64,000 bases of DNA from Haloactinopolyspora alba (lineage in GTDB: Bacteria; Actinomycetota; Actinomycetes; Jiangellales; Jiangellaceae). The stretch spans positions 1 through 64,000 of the forward strand of contig NZ_PYGE01000013.1 of assembly GCF_003014555.1 (NCBI RefSeq). The letters run 5' to 3'. The notes below the pieces were generated by a model that had not been told where the DNA came from, ran no database searches, and saw only the letters and a program-made list of their open reading frames with translations. This document shows, piece by piece, positions 8,426-15,947 of the stretch. The number at the start of each line of letters is the position of its first letter. Positions within the stretch are counted from its first letter, which is position 1. Made by a program: the position numbers and the translations under genes.

Positions 8426-9343
8426 TCACCGGCGCACATCACCGCGCTGTGACGTCCCGCGACGCCACAGCGACGACTCACCGGCCCATTCCCGCAGCCG
8501 CTGCCGCCGGCCGTCCTCATCGAGCACCGGGCAGGTCACGCAGTAGCCCGTGCTCGCACCGAGCCGGTACATGAAGCAGCACCCGCCCCGGACCATCCAG
8601 GTGCCGCTCGTCTCGCCGTCACCGAAGGTGAACGTGACCGGGCGCGGCCGGGCGCTCATCGCCGGCACCCGCGCCGCCACGGCATCGATCAACGCTGCGG
8701 CGGCCCTCCATGCCCCGCACAGATCGCCCGCGGGCGATGCGCCGCCACCACCCGCACCGGCGAGACTCGCCGTCAGCGCGACGGCGGCGACCGAGTCCGG
8801 CAACGCGCTCCAGATCACCCTGCGCCCGATCCGCGATACCCGGTGCACGTTCTCGAACGCGGGCTCGAGCACCCCCACGATCTGCTCGGCGACCCGGTCC
8901 TCGAACTCGCCCGGCCGTGCGCTCGCCAGCTGCCACGGCTCGGCGGCCACACGCTCGCAGAACCCGCCGCGGCCGAAGCCGAGCCACAGCCTCTCCGGAT
9001 CGATGTCGACGGCGACCTCCGCGGCGAGCGCGCCGGCGACGCTCGGCCCCGCGACCGCATAGGACAGACCCTGAGCATGGGCCATGGCCGTCGCGAGCAC
9101 CGTCCCGTGGCCGGTCCGGCCGGCCCGGATCCGCTCGCCGACGAGGTCCACCGTCTCCGCCGCCCGAGAGGCCGGCACCCACGCCGTCGAGCCCGTACCG
9201 ACCACCGGGACGGGCTCCGGCACCGGCACGCCTGCCACCAGCCGGCATGCCCGCTGCAGCTCCGCGACGGCCTCCGCTGAGTTCGGCTCCACACCGCACA
9301 TTGTCGCCGCCGGAGCGGAACCGACGACCGGTCGGTGGGTCAT
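8426..9343 (-). CDS. FhuF-like (2Fe-2S) ferric-reductase family protein
   Basis: About 305 residues. The C-terminus has a CC pair followed about ten residues later by C-x2-C (GGCCFMYRLGASTGYCVTCP), the cluster-binding arrangement of FhuF-type siderophore-iron reductases. The rest is Ala-rich and resembles the helical FhuF body. It may release iron from ferric siderophores in the cytoplasm, but no siderophore gene adjoins it. The start is uncertain: GTG 9406, ATG 9343 and a later ATG are all possible and none has a clear ribosome site. Divergent from a sigma-factor gene. Confidence 0.65.
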   Translation of the reverse strand: MTHRPVVGSAPAATMCGVEPNSAEAVAELQRACRLVAGVPVPEPVPVVGTGSTAWVPASRAAETVDLVGERIRAGRTGHGTVLATAMAHAQGLSYAVAGPSVAGALAAEVAVDIDPERLWLGFGRGGFCERVAAEPWQLASARPGEFEDRVAEQIVGVLEPAFENVHRVSRIGRRVIWSALPDSVAAVALTASLAGAGGGGASPAGDLCGAWRAAAALIDAVAARVPAMSARPRPVTFTFGDGETSGTWMVRGGCCFMYRLGASTGYCVTCPVLDEDGRRQRLREWAGESSLWRRGTSQRGDVRR

Positions 9344-9464
9344 GCGGTACACACTGGTCCGAACCACATCGGTCGAACTTTCCGAAAGGGGTTGATGAGC
9401 AGGCACGGACGTGTTTCTGTGATGACGTGGTCAAGCAATCGCCACATCGCTTCGAGCTGAAGAG

Positions 9465-10364
9465 GTGTTGGCCTTGGCCGTCAAGACGCTCGGCGCTATC
9501 GACCGCCGCGAGACAAGCCACGCCGACCGCAACGAGCTGACGAACGATCTGCTCGCCACGGCAGCCGAAGTCGAAGAACACGAGCGGCAGCGGCTCGTCG
9601 ACGAAGCGGTACTGCTCAACCTCAGCCTCGCCGAGTCCATCGCGCGCCGCTACAGCGGACGAGGCGTCGACCGCGACGACCTCGTCCAGGTCGCCTACCT
9701 CGGGCTGGTGAACGCCGCACACCGGTACGACCCGGGTCGCGGCCGCGACTTCGCCTCGTTCGCCGTTCCCACCATCACCGGCGAGGTGAAGCGCTACTTT
9801 CGCGACCACGGGTGGACGGTACGCCCGCCGCGCCGCGTCCAGGAGCTGCACGCGGCGCTCGCCGCGGCCTCGGCCGAGATCGCGCAGCGGCAGGGCTCGT
9901 CACCGAGCGCCGCGGACGTCGCGGAGCATCTGGACGTGGACGTGAGCGAGGTGGCCGAGGCGAGCGCATCACACGAGTGCTTCACCGTGGCGTCGATCGA
10001 CTACCGCGGGACGGAGGGCGACGACACGCCGCTCGCCGAGGCGATCGGCGGTGAGGACTCCGGGTTCGACCGGGCGGAGGCGATCGTGGCGCTCGCGGGG
10101 GCCTGTCGCGAGCTGCGCCCGCGCGACCGGCACATCCTGTACCTGCGCTTCTTCCGGGGCCTCACGCAGCAGGAGATCGCCGCGGAGCTCGGCGTCACGC
10201 AGATGCAGGTGTCGAGGCTCTTGGCACGGATCCTCAGCCAGATGCGCCGGAGCCTGGGGCTGGCACCCACCGCGCGGCACGACGCTCCGACGACACGCCG
10301 CGGCGGCGAGCTGCCGCGTCAGCCGGCCGGGTCGACAGGCATCGGGGCACGCGCGGCGGCCTGA
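9465..10364 (+). CDS. SigB/SigF-family alternative sigma factor
   Basis: A 299-residue group 3 sigma factor. Region 2 is clear (VDRDDLVQVAYLGLVNAAHRYDPGRG, then FASFAVPTITGEVKRYFRDHGW), region 3 lies in the middle, and the region 4 helix-turn-helix reads LTQQEIAAELGVTQMQVSRLLARIL. Such factors serve general stress or development and are usually held by anti-sigma kinases. GTG 9465 is taken as the start; a TTG or two just inside are possible. Its last 46 bases overlap the 3' end of an anti-anti-sigma gene on the other strand. No anti-sigma kinase is seen next to it. Confidence 0.9.
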   Translation: MLALAVKTLGAIDRRETSHADRNELTNDLLATAAEVEEHERQRLVDEAVLLNLSLAESIARRYSGRGVDRDDLVQVAYLGLVNAAHRYDPGRGRDFASFAVPTITGEVKRYFRDHGWTVRPPRRVQELHAALAAASAEIAQRQGSSPSAADVAEHLDVDVSEVAEASASHECFTVASIDYRGTEGDDTPLAEAIGGEDSGFDRAEAIVALAGACRELRPRDRHILYLRFFRGLTQQEIAAELGVTQMQVSRLLARILSQMRRSLGLAPTARHDAPTTRRGGELPRQPAGSTGIGARAAA

Positions 10365-10750
10365 TAGGCAGCCATGGAATCCTCGAGCGCGTCACCGATC
10401 TCGTCGTAGAACCGCGGCTGCGAACCGTTGGCGGCCGCGGAGACCTGCGAGCGGACGCCGTCCTCGCGGGTCACGATGCACACGCCCCCACCGCGGGCCT
10501 GCGCGCGACGATGCAGCGCCGCGAGCGCGGTGGCCGCGGACGGATGCACCTCGCTCGCGTTGCCGATATCGAGAACGACGTGCTTGCCACCAGCGGCAGC
10601 GGTCGTTGCGTGGATCTCGTCCACACGTCCCGGGTCGACATCGCCCGGAACCGTCACGATCGTGCAGCCGCCGAAGTCACGGCTGGTCACGGTGACATCG
10701 CTACGCACGGATGCTTCACCACCATCTGTGTGCGAGAGCGTCGGAGTCAC
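10319..10750 (-). CDS. STAS-domain anti-sigma-factor antagonist-like protein
   Basis: A 143-residue protein with a STAS fold: TIVTVPGDVDPGRVDEI, then VVLDIGNASEVHPSAATALAAL. Where anti-anti-sigma factors have D-S-S-G around the phosphorylated Ser, this protein reads H-P-S-A, so the Ser is kept but its surroundings are changed. The GTG at 10750 is preferred because GGAGG lies 7 bases upstream, whereas the ATG two codons earlier is too close to it. Its partner may be the sigma factor encoded convergently. The family is fairly sure; phosphorylation is inferred. Confidence 0.7.
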   Translation of the reverse strand: MTPTLSHTDGGEASVRSDVTVTSRDFGGCTIVTVPGDVDPGRVDEIHATTAAAGGKHVVLDIGNASEVHPSAATALAALHRRAQARGGGVCIVTREDGVRSQVSAAANGSQPRFYDEIGDALEDSMAAYQAAARAPMPVDPAG

Positions 10751-10966
10751 CCGCATGCCTCCTTCGCTCCCTCGTGGCCGGTACCGGCCCGGCGTCGCCC
10801 CTCACCGTGCCGACCCATCTGATCCGACGCCTACGATTACTGAGAGTGAGCCACGGTGTCAAGATGCTCTCGGATGATCACACAGGGCGACACTCTGACA
10901 CGACCGGCGTGGATGATCAAGTTCTTTCGCCGCGAACGTCGACGCACCGCACCTCCGGCCGACCCG

Positions 10967-11296
10967 TCAGCGCGTCTCGTCGGCCACCCAGGACAGGTAC
11001 GCCACGCTGCCGCCGGTGACGGGCACCGTCACGACCTCGGGCACGTCGTAGCCGTGGTTCGCCTCCAGATGCTCGATCAGCGCCTGTGCGCGGTCGCCCG
11101 CGGTCTTGACCTCGACCCGCCACTCCCGCTCGGTCTGCACGGCGCCGTCCCACCGGAAGACGCTGGTGATCGGGCCGACGATCTGCGCACAGGCACCGAG
11201 CCCGGCCTCCACCGCCCCGGAGGCCAGCGCCAGCGCGGACTCCTCGCTGTCGGTCGTGGACATGATGATGACGTGCTCCGCGGACATGCCGGACAT
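10967..11296 (-). CDS. cutA: CutA1-like protein
   Basis: A 109-residue protein of the normal length for CutA1, a small trimeric ferredoxin-like-fold protein linked to divalent-cation tolerance. Typical segments are ASGAVEAGLGACAQIVGPI, SVFRWDGAVQTEREWRVEVKT and HGYDVPEVVTVPV. It is transcribed towards the STAS gene with a 210-base gap in which no terminator or gene was recognised. The ATG at 11296 begins MSGMSAEHVIIM; the second ATG is an alternative. Confidence 0.9.
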   Translation of the reverse strand: MSGMSAEHVIIMSTTDSEESALALASGAVEAGLGACAQIVGPITSVFRWDGAVQTEREWRVEVKTAGDRAQALIEHLEANHGYDVPEVVTVPVTGGSVAYLSWVADETR

Positions 11297-11331
11297 CGTA
11301 TCGACGGAGCGGGAACCCGGGGCCGAAGGCC

Positions 11332-11487
11332 GTGATCACCGTGGTGCAGTCCCTGATCATCTTCGGGGTGGGTCTGCTGATAGGGGCGCGATTCGACGGC
11401 GGCGTCCCCGGCGTGCTGGTCGTGCTGCCGCCGCGACCGTGCTGGCTGGCCACCCGTGCGTTCCGCCTGTACCAGCGCTCGACCTAG
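11332..11487 (+). pseudogene. Possible remnant of an ABC-2 type permease
   Basis: An open frame from GTG 11332 to TAG 11487 encodes about 51 residues including VQSLIIFGVGLLIGARFDGG, then VPGVLVVL. This resembles a transmembrane stretch of DrrB-like ABC-2 permeases, where GARF-x-GG-x-x-GxLVxL is common. After that the sequence becomes unrelated and Pro/Arg-rich. There is no partner ATPase and no upstream part, so it looks like a decayed fragment; a genuine one-helix mini-protein is the alternative. Confidence 0.35.
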
Positions 11488-11492
11488 AAGGA

Positions 11493-11533
11493 GGTTGTGG
11501 CCCCGGCCTCCGCAGCGAGCCGGGGCCACAACC
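11493..11533. terminator. Strong hairpin downstream of the ECF sigma operon
   Basis: GGTTGTGGCCCCGGC (11493-11507) pairs perfectly with GCCGGGGCCACAACC (11519-11533) around 11 bases. It lies about 170 bases beyond the end of the proline-repeat gene on the minus strand and 6 bases after the permease remnant, so it could stop transcription from either side. No further gene was seen in 11534-11700. Confidence 0.6.
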
Positions 11534-11700
11534 CGTTTGCCCGACGGGACTGGGGTCGCATCCGTCGGGCGATCAGGGGTCGCACCGATCGGGACCGGTA
11601 CGACCGTGCTTCATCGCACGGTGTTGTCGAGCCTTCACATACGTCATCGCTACGCCCCCGCACAGGGGTACGCCCTCTGCGAGGGAATCTGCGTCCGGTG

Positions 11701-12867
11701 TCATCTCCCCCGCGCGTTCGCCGACGTTCCGGGACGTTCCGACGTGTCGTCGCCGCTGCCGCCGTCACCGGAGCCGCCGTTCCCGGCACCGGAGCCGCCG
11801 TCGCCGTGTCCGGAGCCGTCGCGCTGCGACGCCGAGCCGTCGGAGTTCCCGTTGTCGGACGTGTCGCCGGGCTCACCGCGTTCCGTGGAATCGCCGGGTT
11901 TCGACTCCGGTGCACCTTCCGGCGCGGAGTCCCGGTTGCCCGAATCCGGATTGCCCTGATCCGGCTGGTTCCGGTCCGGGTTTCCCTCGTTGCCCTCGCC
12001 GGGGCTCCCGTCGGGTTGGCGCTCCTCGGCATTGCTGCCGGGATCCTCCGGCTGCCCGGGCGGCGTGTCCGGGCGGTTCGGCGTGTCCGGCTCCTCCGGC
12101 GGTGTCTCGGGGCGGTTCGGCGTGTCCGGCTCCTCCGGCGGCGTTTCCGGACGGTTCGGCGTGTCCGGCTCCCTCGGCGGCGTTTCCGGACGGTTCGGCG
12201 TGTCCGGCTCCCTCGGCGGCGTTTCCGGACGGTCCGGCGTGTCCGGCTCCCTCGGCGGCGTTTCCGGACGGTCCGGCGTGTCGGGACGCCCGACCCCGGG
12301 CGGGAACGTTCCCGGGTTCCGTGCCGGCGTGTCGGTCGTGTCGTCGGACGTCTCGTGGTCCGGCTCGCTGCCATGACCCGACAGCGGCGACGCGTCCGCG
12401 GGCGACGGCGTCTCGGTCTCCTCGACGTCGGCGACCTCGCCCGACCGGTCGCGAAAGGTGATCGGTGAGACGGACTCGATGAACGACTCCACCGATCGCT
12501 GCGCGCCGTCCGGCAGGGCTCCGGCGGCGGCGACACCGGTGAAACCGGTGAACGCAGCCACCACGCCGGTCACGACCCTGGTCCGGGGCCGCCACGCCGA
12601 CACCCGGGGCCACCAGCGCCGGCGGCCTTGATCGGCGCCGGAGCCGGCAGGCTGTATCCCCGCGAAGTCGCCCGTCGCCATGCGCTCGGCGAGCTCCGGC
12701 GTCGGGTCGGGGCAGCCGGTGCCTTCCGAACGGATCTCGCGCACGGCGCCGGACAGCGGCTCGAGCCCGGGCGGCACCGCCTCGCCGCTGAGCAGAGTCT
12801 CTACCGCGGTATCGTCGTCGAGCCGGTGTCGTCGCATCTCATGCACGTCATCGCTGGAACTCATCAC
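11701..12867 (-). CDS. Membrane-anchored Pro/Asp-rich partner of the ECF sigma factor (putative anti-sigma factor)
   Basis: A 388-residue protein. Residues ~1-95 are soluble, one hydrophobic segment follows at ~98-118, and the rest is a long extracellular low-complexity tail with six 13-residue repeats (DTPxRPETPPxEP) and then Gly/Asp/Asn-rich sequence. Its start overlaps the stop of the ECF sigma gene by ATGA, so the two are translationally coupled. This layout suggests an anti-sigma factor or wall-spanning sensor, but no zinc-binding HxxxCxxC motif is visible. Function is inferred from context. Confidence 0.6.
   Translation of the reverse strand: MMSSSDDVHEMRRHRLDDDTAVETLLSGEAVPPGLEPLSGAVREIRSEGTGCPDPTPELAERMATGDFAGIQPAGSGADQGRRRWWPRVSAWRPRTRVVTGVVAAFTGFTGVAAAGALPDGAQRSVESFIESVSPITFRDRSGEVADVEETETPSPADASPLSGHGSEPDHETSDDTTDTPARNPGTFPPGVGRPDTPDRPETPPREPDTPDRPETPPREPDTPNRPETPPREPDTPNRPETPPEEPDTPNRPETPPEEPDTPNRPDTPPGQPEDPGSNAEERQPDGSPGEGNEGNPDRNQPDQGNPDSGNRDSAPEGAPESKPGDSTERGEPGDTSDNGNSDGSASQRDGSGHGDGGSGAGNGGSGDGGSGDDTSERPGTSANARGR
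12062..12290. repeat. 39-bp tandem repeats coding for DTPxRPETPPxEP
   Basis: About six in-frame copies of a 39-bp unit. The last three or four are nearly identical (GTTTCCGGACGGTYCGGCGT core) and the earlier ones more diverged, as expected from recent expansion. They encode a rigid proline-rich spacer in the tail of the sigma-factor partner. The copy number may vary between strains. Confidence 0.85.
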
Positions 12868-13469
12868 AGGGTTACGCCTTCCCCCGACAGTTTCTTGCGC
12901 AACGCCGTGAGCCCGCGTCGTTGCAACGCTTTCACCGCGCCCTTCGATCGGCCGAGCACCTCGGCGACCTGCTCGACGGTGAGGTCAGCCACGATCCGCA
13001 ACAGCAGCACCTCGCGCTGGTCCGCGGACAGCTCGGCGCACAGTTCGGCCACGCGGCGCTGTCCGAGCGCCGCCATCGCGTCCTGTTCCGCGTCGCCGGC
13101 CGGCCGGTCCAGGACCTCCGGTTCCCCGGTGGGCGTCGACGGCTTGCGAGTGCGGCGGCGGCGCTCGTCGACCAGGCGCCGATGCGCGATGGTGAACACC
13201 CACGACCGGAACTGCTGTTCGGTGCCGGAGAACGAGCTCAGGCCGGCGAACACGCCGAGGAACACGTCACTGTTGAGGTCCTCCGGCTCGGCCGCGCCCT
13301 GCAACCGCAGGTAGCCGGCGACGGCCGGAGCGAGATCACGATAAAGACGCTCGAAAGCCCACGGCTCGCCAGAACGTGCCGCGTCGAGAATGCCGTCGAA
13401 GTCTTCTCCGATGGACAGACTGCCTCCCGGGTACACCGCCTCGGACACAGTGCGTTCAAACTCGGACAT
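12864..13469 (-). CDS. ECF (group 4) sigma factor
   Basis: A 201-residue sigma factor with region 2 (AFERLYRDLAPAVAGYL, EDLNSDVFLGVFAGL, FRSWVFTIAHRRLVDERRRR) and region 4 (LSADQREVLLLRIVADLTVEQVAEVLGRSKGAVKALQRRGL). It directs RNA polymerase to a small stress regulon. It overlaps the following membrane-protein gene by 4 bases (ATGA), the usual arrangement for a sigma/anti-sigma pair. The ATG at 13469 begins MSEFERTVSEAV. It is divergent from the YjbQ gene, with 107 bases between them. Confidence 0.9.
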   Translation of the reverse strand: MSEFERTVSEAVYPGGSLSIGEDFDGILDAARSGEPWAFERLYRDLAPAVAGYLRLQGAAEPEDLNSDVFLGVFAGLSSFSGTEQQFRSWVFTIAHRRLVDERRRRTRKPSTPTGEPEVLDRPAGDAEQDAMAALGQRRVAELCAELSADQREVLLLRIVADLTVEQVAEVLGRSKGAVKALQRRGLTALRKKLSGEGVTL

Positions 13470-13576
13470 CGTGCCGGTGCGGATGAGGGTACGGCCATCC
13501 GGGTCGCCCGTGCGAGAGCGGCGGGCGGCGCGCCAGGCGTTCGACGCGTCCGCGTGCCGGCGGACAGAATGGTCCC

Positions 13577-13978
13577 GTGGATTCCGAGACCTTCGACCTC
13601 TCGACCGGCAGCGAACTGGTGACCGAGGTGACCGGCCAGGTGCGTGAGTTCTGCCGCGGCCGCGGCGACGGGCTGTGCCACGTGTTCGTCCCGCACGCGA
13701 CCGCCGGGGTGGCTCTGATCGAGACGGGCTCGGGGACCGAGCCCGACCTCGCCGCGGCGGTCGACCGGATGCTCCCTCCCGAGGACATCTATCGGCACCG
13801 CCACGGCAGCACCGGGCACGGCCGCGATCACGTGCTGCCGGCCTTCATCGCGCCGTCGCTGAGCCTCCCGGTGATCGACGGCGAGCCCGCCCTGGGCACG
13901 TGGCAGAGCGTGGTCGTCGTCGACTCCAACGTCGACAACCGCCACCGCCGGCTCCGGCTCTCGTTCCTACCGGGCTGA
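13577..13978 (+). CDS. YjbQ/UPF0047 family protein
   Basis: A 133-residue protein matching the full length of the YjbQ family. Conserved stretches include VFVPHATAGVALIETGSG, RHGSTGHGRDHVLPAFIAPSLSLPV and GTWQSVVVVDSN. Members can show weak thiamine-phosphate synthase activity, but the physiological role is not settled. GTG 13577 is the start. The stop directly abuts the stop of the TetR gene on the opposite strand, with no spacer, so both transcripts must end in the neighbouring gene. Confidence 0.85.
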   Translation: MDSETFDLSTGSELVTEVTGQVREFCRGRGDGLCHVFVPHATAGVALIETGSGTEPDLAAAVDRMLPPEDIYRHRHGSTGHGRDHVLPAFIAPSLSLPVIDGEPALGTWQSVVVVDSNVDNRHRRLRLSFLPG

Positions 13979-14602
13979 TCAGCCGGAGCCGGGCGACCGC
14001 GGCCGCACGATCGACAGCGCACGATCCAGTAGTTCGGCGCGGTCGGCGGACCCGCCCGAGCGGAGCCATTCCCGCTGCGCGGCTTCCAGCGCCGACGCAG
14101 CCGCGGCCGTGAGCAGGTCCGCAGTGAGAGCGTCGAGGCGCTCCGCGGCGCGATCACGTACCGCCGCACTGATCAGTTTACGTGCCTCCTCGCGTCGCTG
14201 CTGGTAACGGGCCTGTAATACGGGCGTCTGCTCGACCAGACGCAACTCGGCCACGCGCTGCACCGACCCGTCGATTCGGTCCTGCCACGCACGGACGACG
14301 TGGCACAGACTCTCCCATGTGTCCTCTTCCGGTGGGCGAGAACGCACGTCGTCGGCGACCTGCTCCCCCATGACCGCGACCGCCCCCAGTACGGCGTCCT
14401 CCTTCGACTCGAAGTACCGGAAGAAACTGCGCTTCGACATGCCAGCGGCGCGTGCTATGTCGTCCACGGTCGTCTGGTCGAACCCGTGTTCGGCGAACAT
14501 CGCCACCGCCAACTCGGACAGTTCGGAGCGCACTGCACGACGGCCACGCTCGCGCAGGGCGTTCCCGTGCTCAGGCATGTCGCTCAGTTTACTCTTCGAC
14601 AT
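13979..14602 (-). CDS. TetR-family regulator
   Basis: A 207-residue protein. The N-terminal helix-turn-helix is typical of TetR (LAVAMFAEHGFDQTTVDDIARAAGMSKRSFFRYFESKEDAV). The C-terminal helical ligand domain is not specific. It is divergent from a short-chain dehydrogenase gene with only 48 bases between the start codons, so it very probably represses that gene and itself. No clean operator palindrome was recognised in the gap. Confidence 0.85.
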   Translation of the reverse strand: MSKSKLSDMPEHGNALRERGRRAVRSELSELAVAMFAEHGFDQTTVDDIARAAGMSKRSFFRYFESKEDAVLGAVAVMGEQVADDVRSRPPEEDTWESLCHVVRAWQDRIDGSVQRVAELRLVEQTPVLQARYQQRREEARKLISAAVRDRAAERLDALTADLLTAAAASALEAAQREWLRSGGSADRAELLDRALSIVRPRSPGSG

Positions 14603-14650
14603 CGTATGCTCGGACTGGCATCAAGTGACAGTAAGAGCAGGAGGTGTCGC

Positions 14651-15526
14651 ATGCACGACGAGACGGTTCTCATCACCGGCGGTACGGGTGGTATCGGCAG
14701 GCAGACGGCGCGGGGGCTCGCCGATCTCGGCAAGCACGTCGTGCTGGTGGGGAGGGACCCCGAACGTGCCGCCCGTGCTGCCGGCCAATTGCGTCACGAA
14801 TCCGGCACCGACCGGGTGGACGCCCTCACCGCCGACGTCAGCCGGCAGTCGGATCTGCGCCGCCTCACCGATCAGGTCACCGACCGATACGGAAAGCTGG
14901 ATGCACTGATCAACAACGCCGGCAGCACCAAAGTCCAGCGCGAGCTGACCGAAGACCGCGTCGAGACGGTCTTCGCGACCAATGTCGTCGCCCCGTTCCT
15001 CCTGACCCACCTACTCCTACCGGCATTGCGAGCGGCGCCGAGACCACGGGTCGTCAACATCACCGGCGGCGTCCCGCGGGGTCACATCAACGTGGAGAAC
15101 CTTCAAGGTCAGCGTTCCTACGCCGGACTGTCGTTCTACAACCAGACCAAACTCGCACTCATGGCCATGAGCATCACGCTCGCCGGACGGCTCGGCACCA
15201 ACGGCGTCGCGGTGAACGTCGCCTACCCGGGGCACGCTTCCACGGCGATGAACAAGGGCCTGCCGATCAGCACCTACCCACTCGCGGCACGGCCGATCGT
15301 TCCGCTGCTGAAACTGCTCAGCCCGCTCGTGCTCGGCAACCGCGCCGCCGTGCGAGCATCCCGGTCGAGCATCCGGCTCGTGTCCGATCCCGGCCTCGAC
15401 GGCATCACCGGCGTGTACATCGACCGGAAAGCGCGTCCCGCCCGGTGGCCGGAAGCCGTGCTGGACGCAGGTACCCGTCGAGCCGTGTGGCAGGAGTGCG
15501 AGAGAGTCACGAATCGCTCCTGGTGA
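14651..15526 (+). CDS. Short-chain dehydrogenase/reductase
   Basis: A 291-residue SDR with nucleotide motif TGGTGGIG near residue 10, NNAG at about residue 90 and the catalytic YxxxK as YNQTK. Length and sequence resemble the retinol-dehydrogenase/WW-domain-oxidoreductase-like branch common in actinomycetes. AGGAGG lies 6 bases before the ATG at 14651. It probably oxidises or reduces a hydrophobic alcohol or ketone. It is divergent from the TetR gene, which likely controls it. Confidence 0.85.
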   Translation: MHDETVLITGGTGGIGRQTARGLADLGKHVVLVGRDPERAARAAGQLRHESGTDRVDALTADVSRQSDLRRLTDQVTDRYGKLDALINNAGSTKVQRELTEDRVETVFATNVVAPFLLTHLLLPALRAAPRPRVVNITGGVPRGHINVENLQGQRSYAGLSFYNQTKLALMAMSITLAGRLGTNGVAVNVAYPGHASTAMNKGLPISTYPLAARPIVPLLKLLSPLVLGNRAAVRASRSSIRLVSDPGLDGITGVYIDRKARPARWPEAVLDAGTRRAVWQECERVTNRSW

Positions 15527-15598
15527 TGAGCGGGAAGTCGCGACGTTGGAAACCGGGACTTCGGGGTACGGAACGGCTGACACCCGGAGGTGAGCGCC

Positions 15599-15865
15599 AT
15601 GCAGGCAGTCGAGTGGACAGTCGACGTCTCGTTCCAGGAGGACCCGGACCGCACCGACGCCATCGTCACGCTGACGTTGGCGGACGGGACTGCGCTGCGC
15701 GCGCAGGGACACGCCCGGCGGAACCCGGACGACCCGGCACGGCCACGGGTCGGCGAGGAGATCGCCGCCGCGCGCGCCATGTCCGACCTGGTTCACCAGT
15801 TGATGGAACGGGCCGCGACCGAGATCGAGGACGTCACGCACCAGCCCGCACACCTGAGCGTGTGA
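15599..15865 (+). CDS. DUF1876 (dsRBD-like fold) protein
   Basis: An 88-residue protein: VEWTVDVSFQEDPDRTDAIV, ADGTALRAQGHARRNPDD, then a helical end with ALSDLVHQL-type packing (AMSDLVHQLMERA). This is the small DUF1876 family found almost only in actinomycetes, with a dsRBD-like alpha-beta fold and no known function. ATG 15599 is chosen because GGAGG lies 8 bases before it; the GTG at 15590 overlaps that site. Confidence 0.85.
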   Translation: MQAVEWTVDVSFQEDPDRTDAIVTLTLADGTALRAQGHARRNPDDPARPRVGEEIAAARAMSDLVHQLMERAATEIEDVTHQPAHLSV

Positions 15866-15947
15866 ACATCCTTCGCGACGGGTGATGCGTCCGCCGCGAC
15901 ACGGCGTTGCGCAGCAGAGGCGGCACAAAGCGGTCAGGACGTGCATC

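Noticed and set aside
12062-12290. 39-bp repeats as a CRISPR array
   Set aside because: The units are directly adjacent with no spacers and stay in frame within a protein gene.
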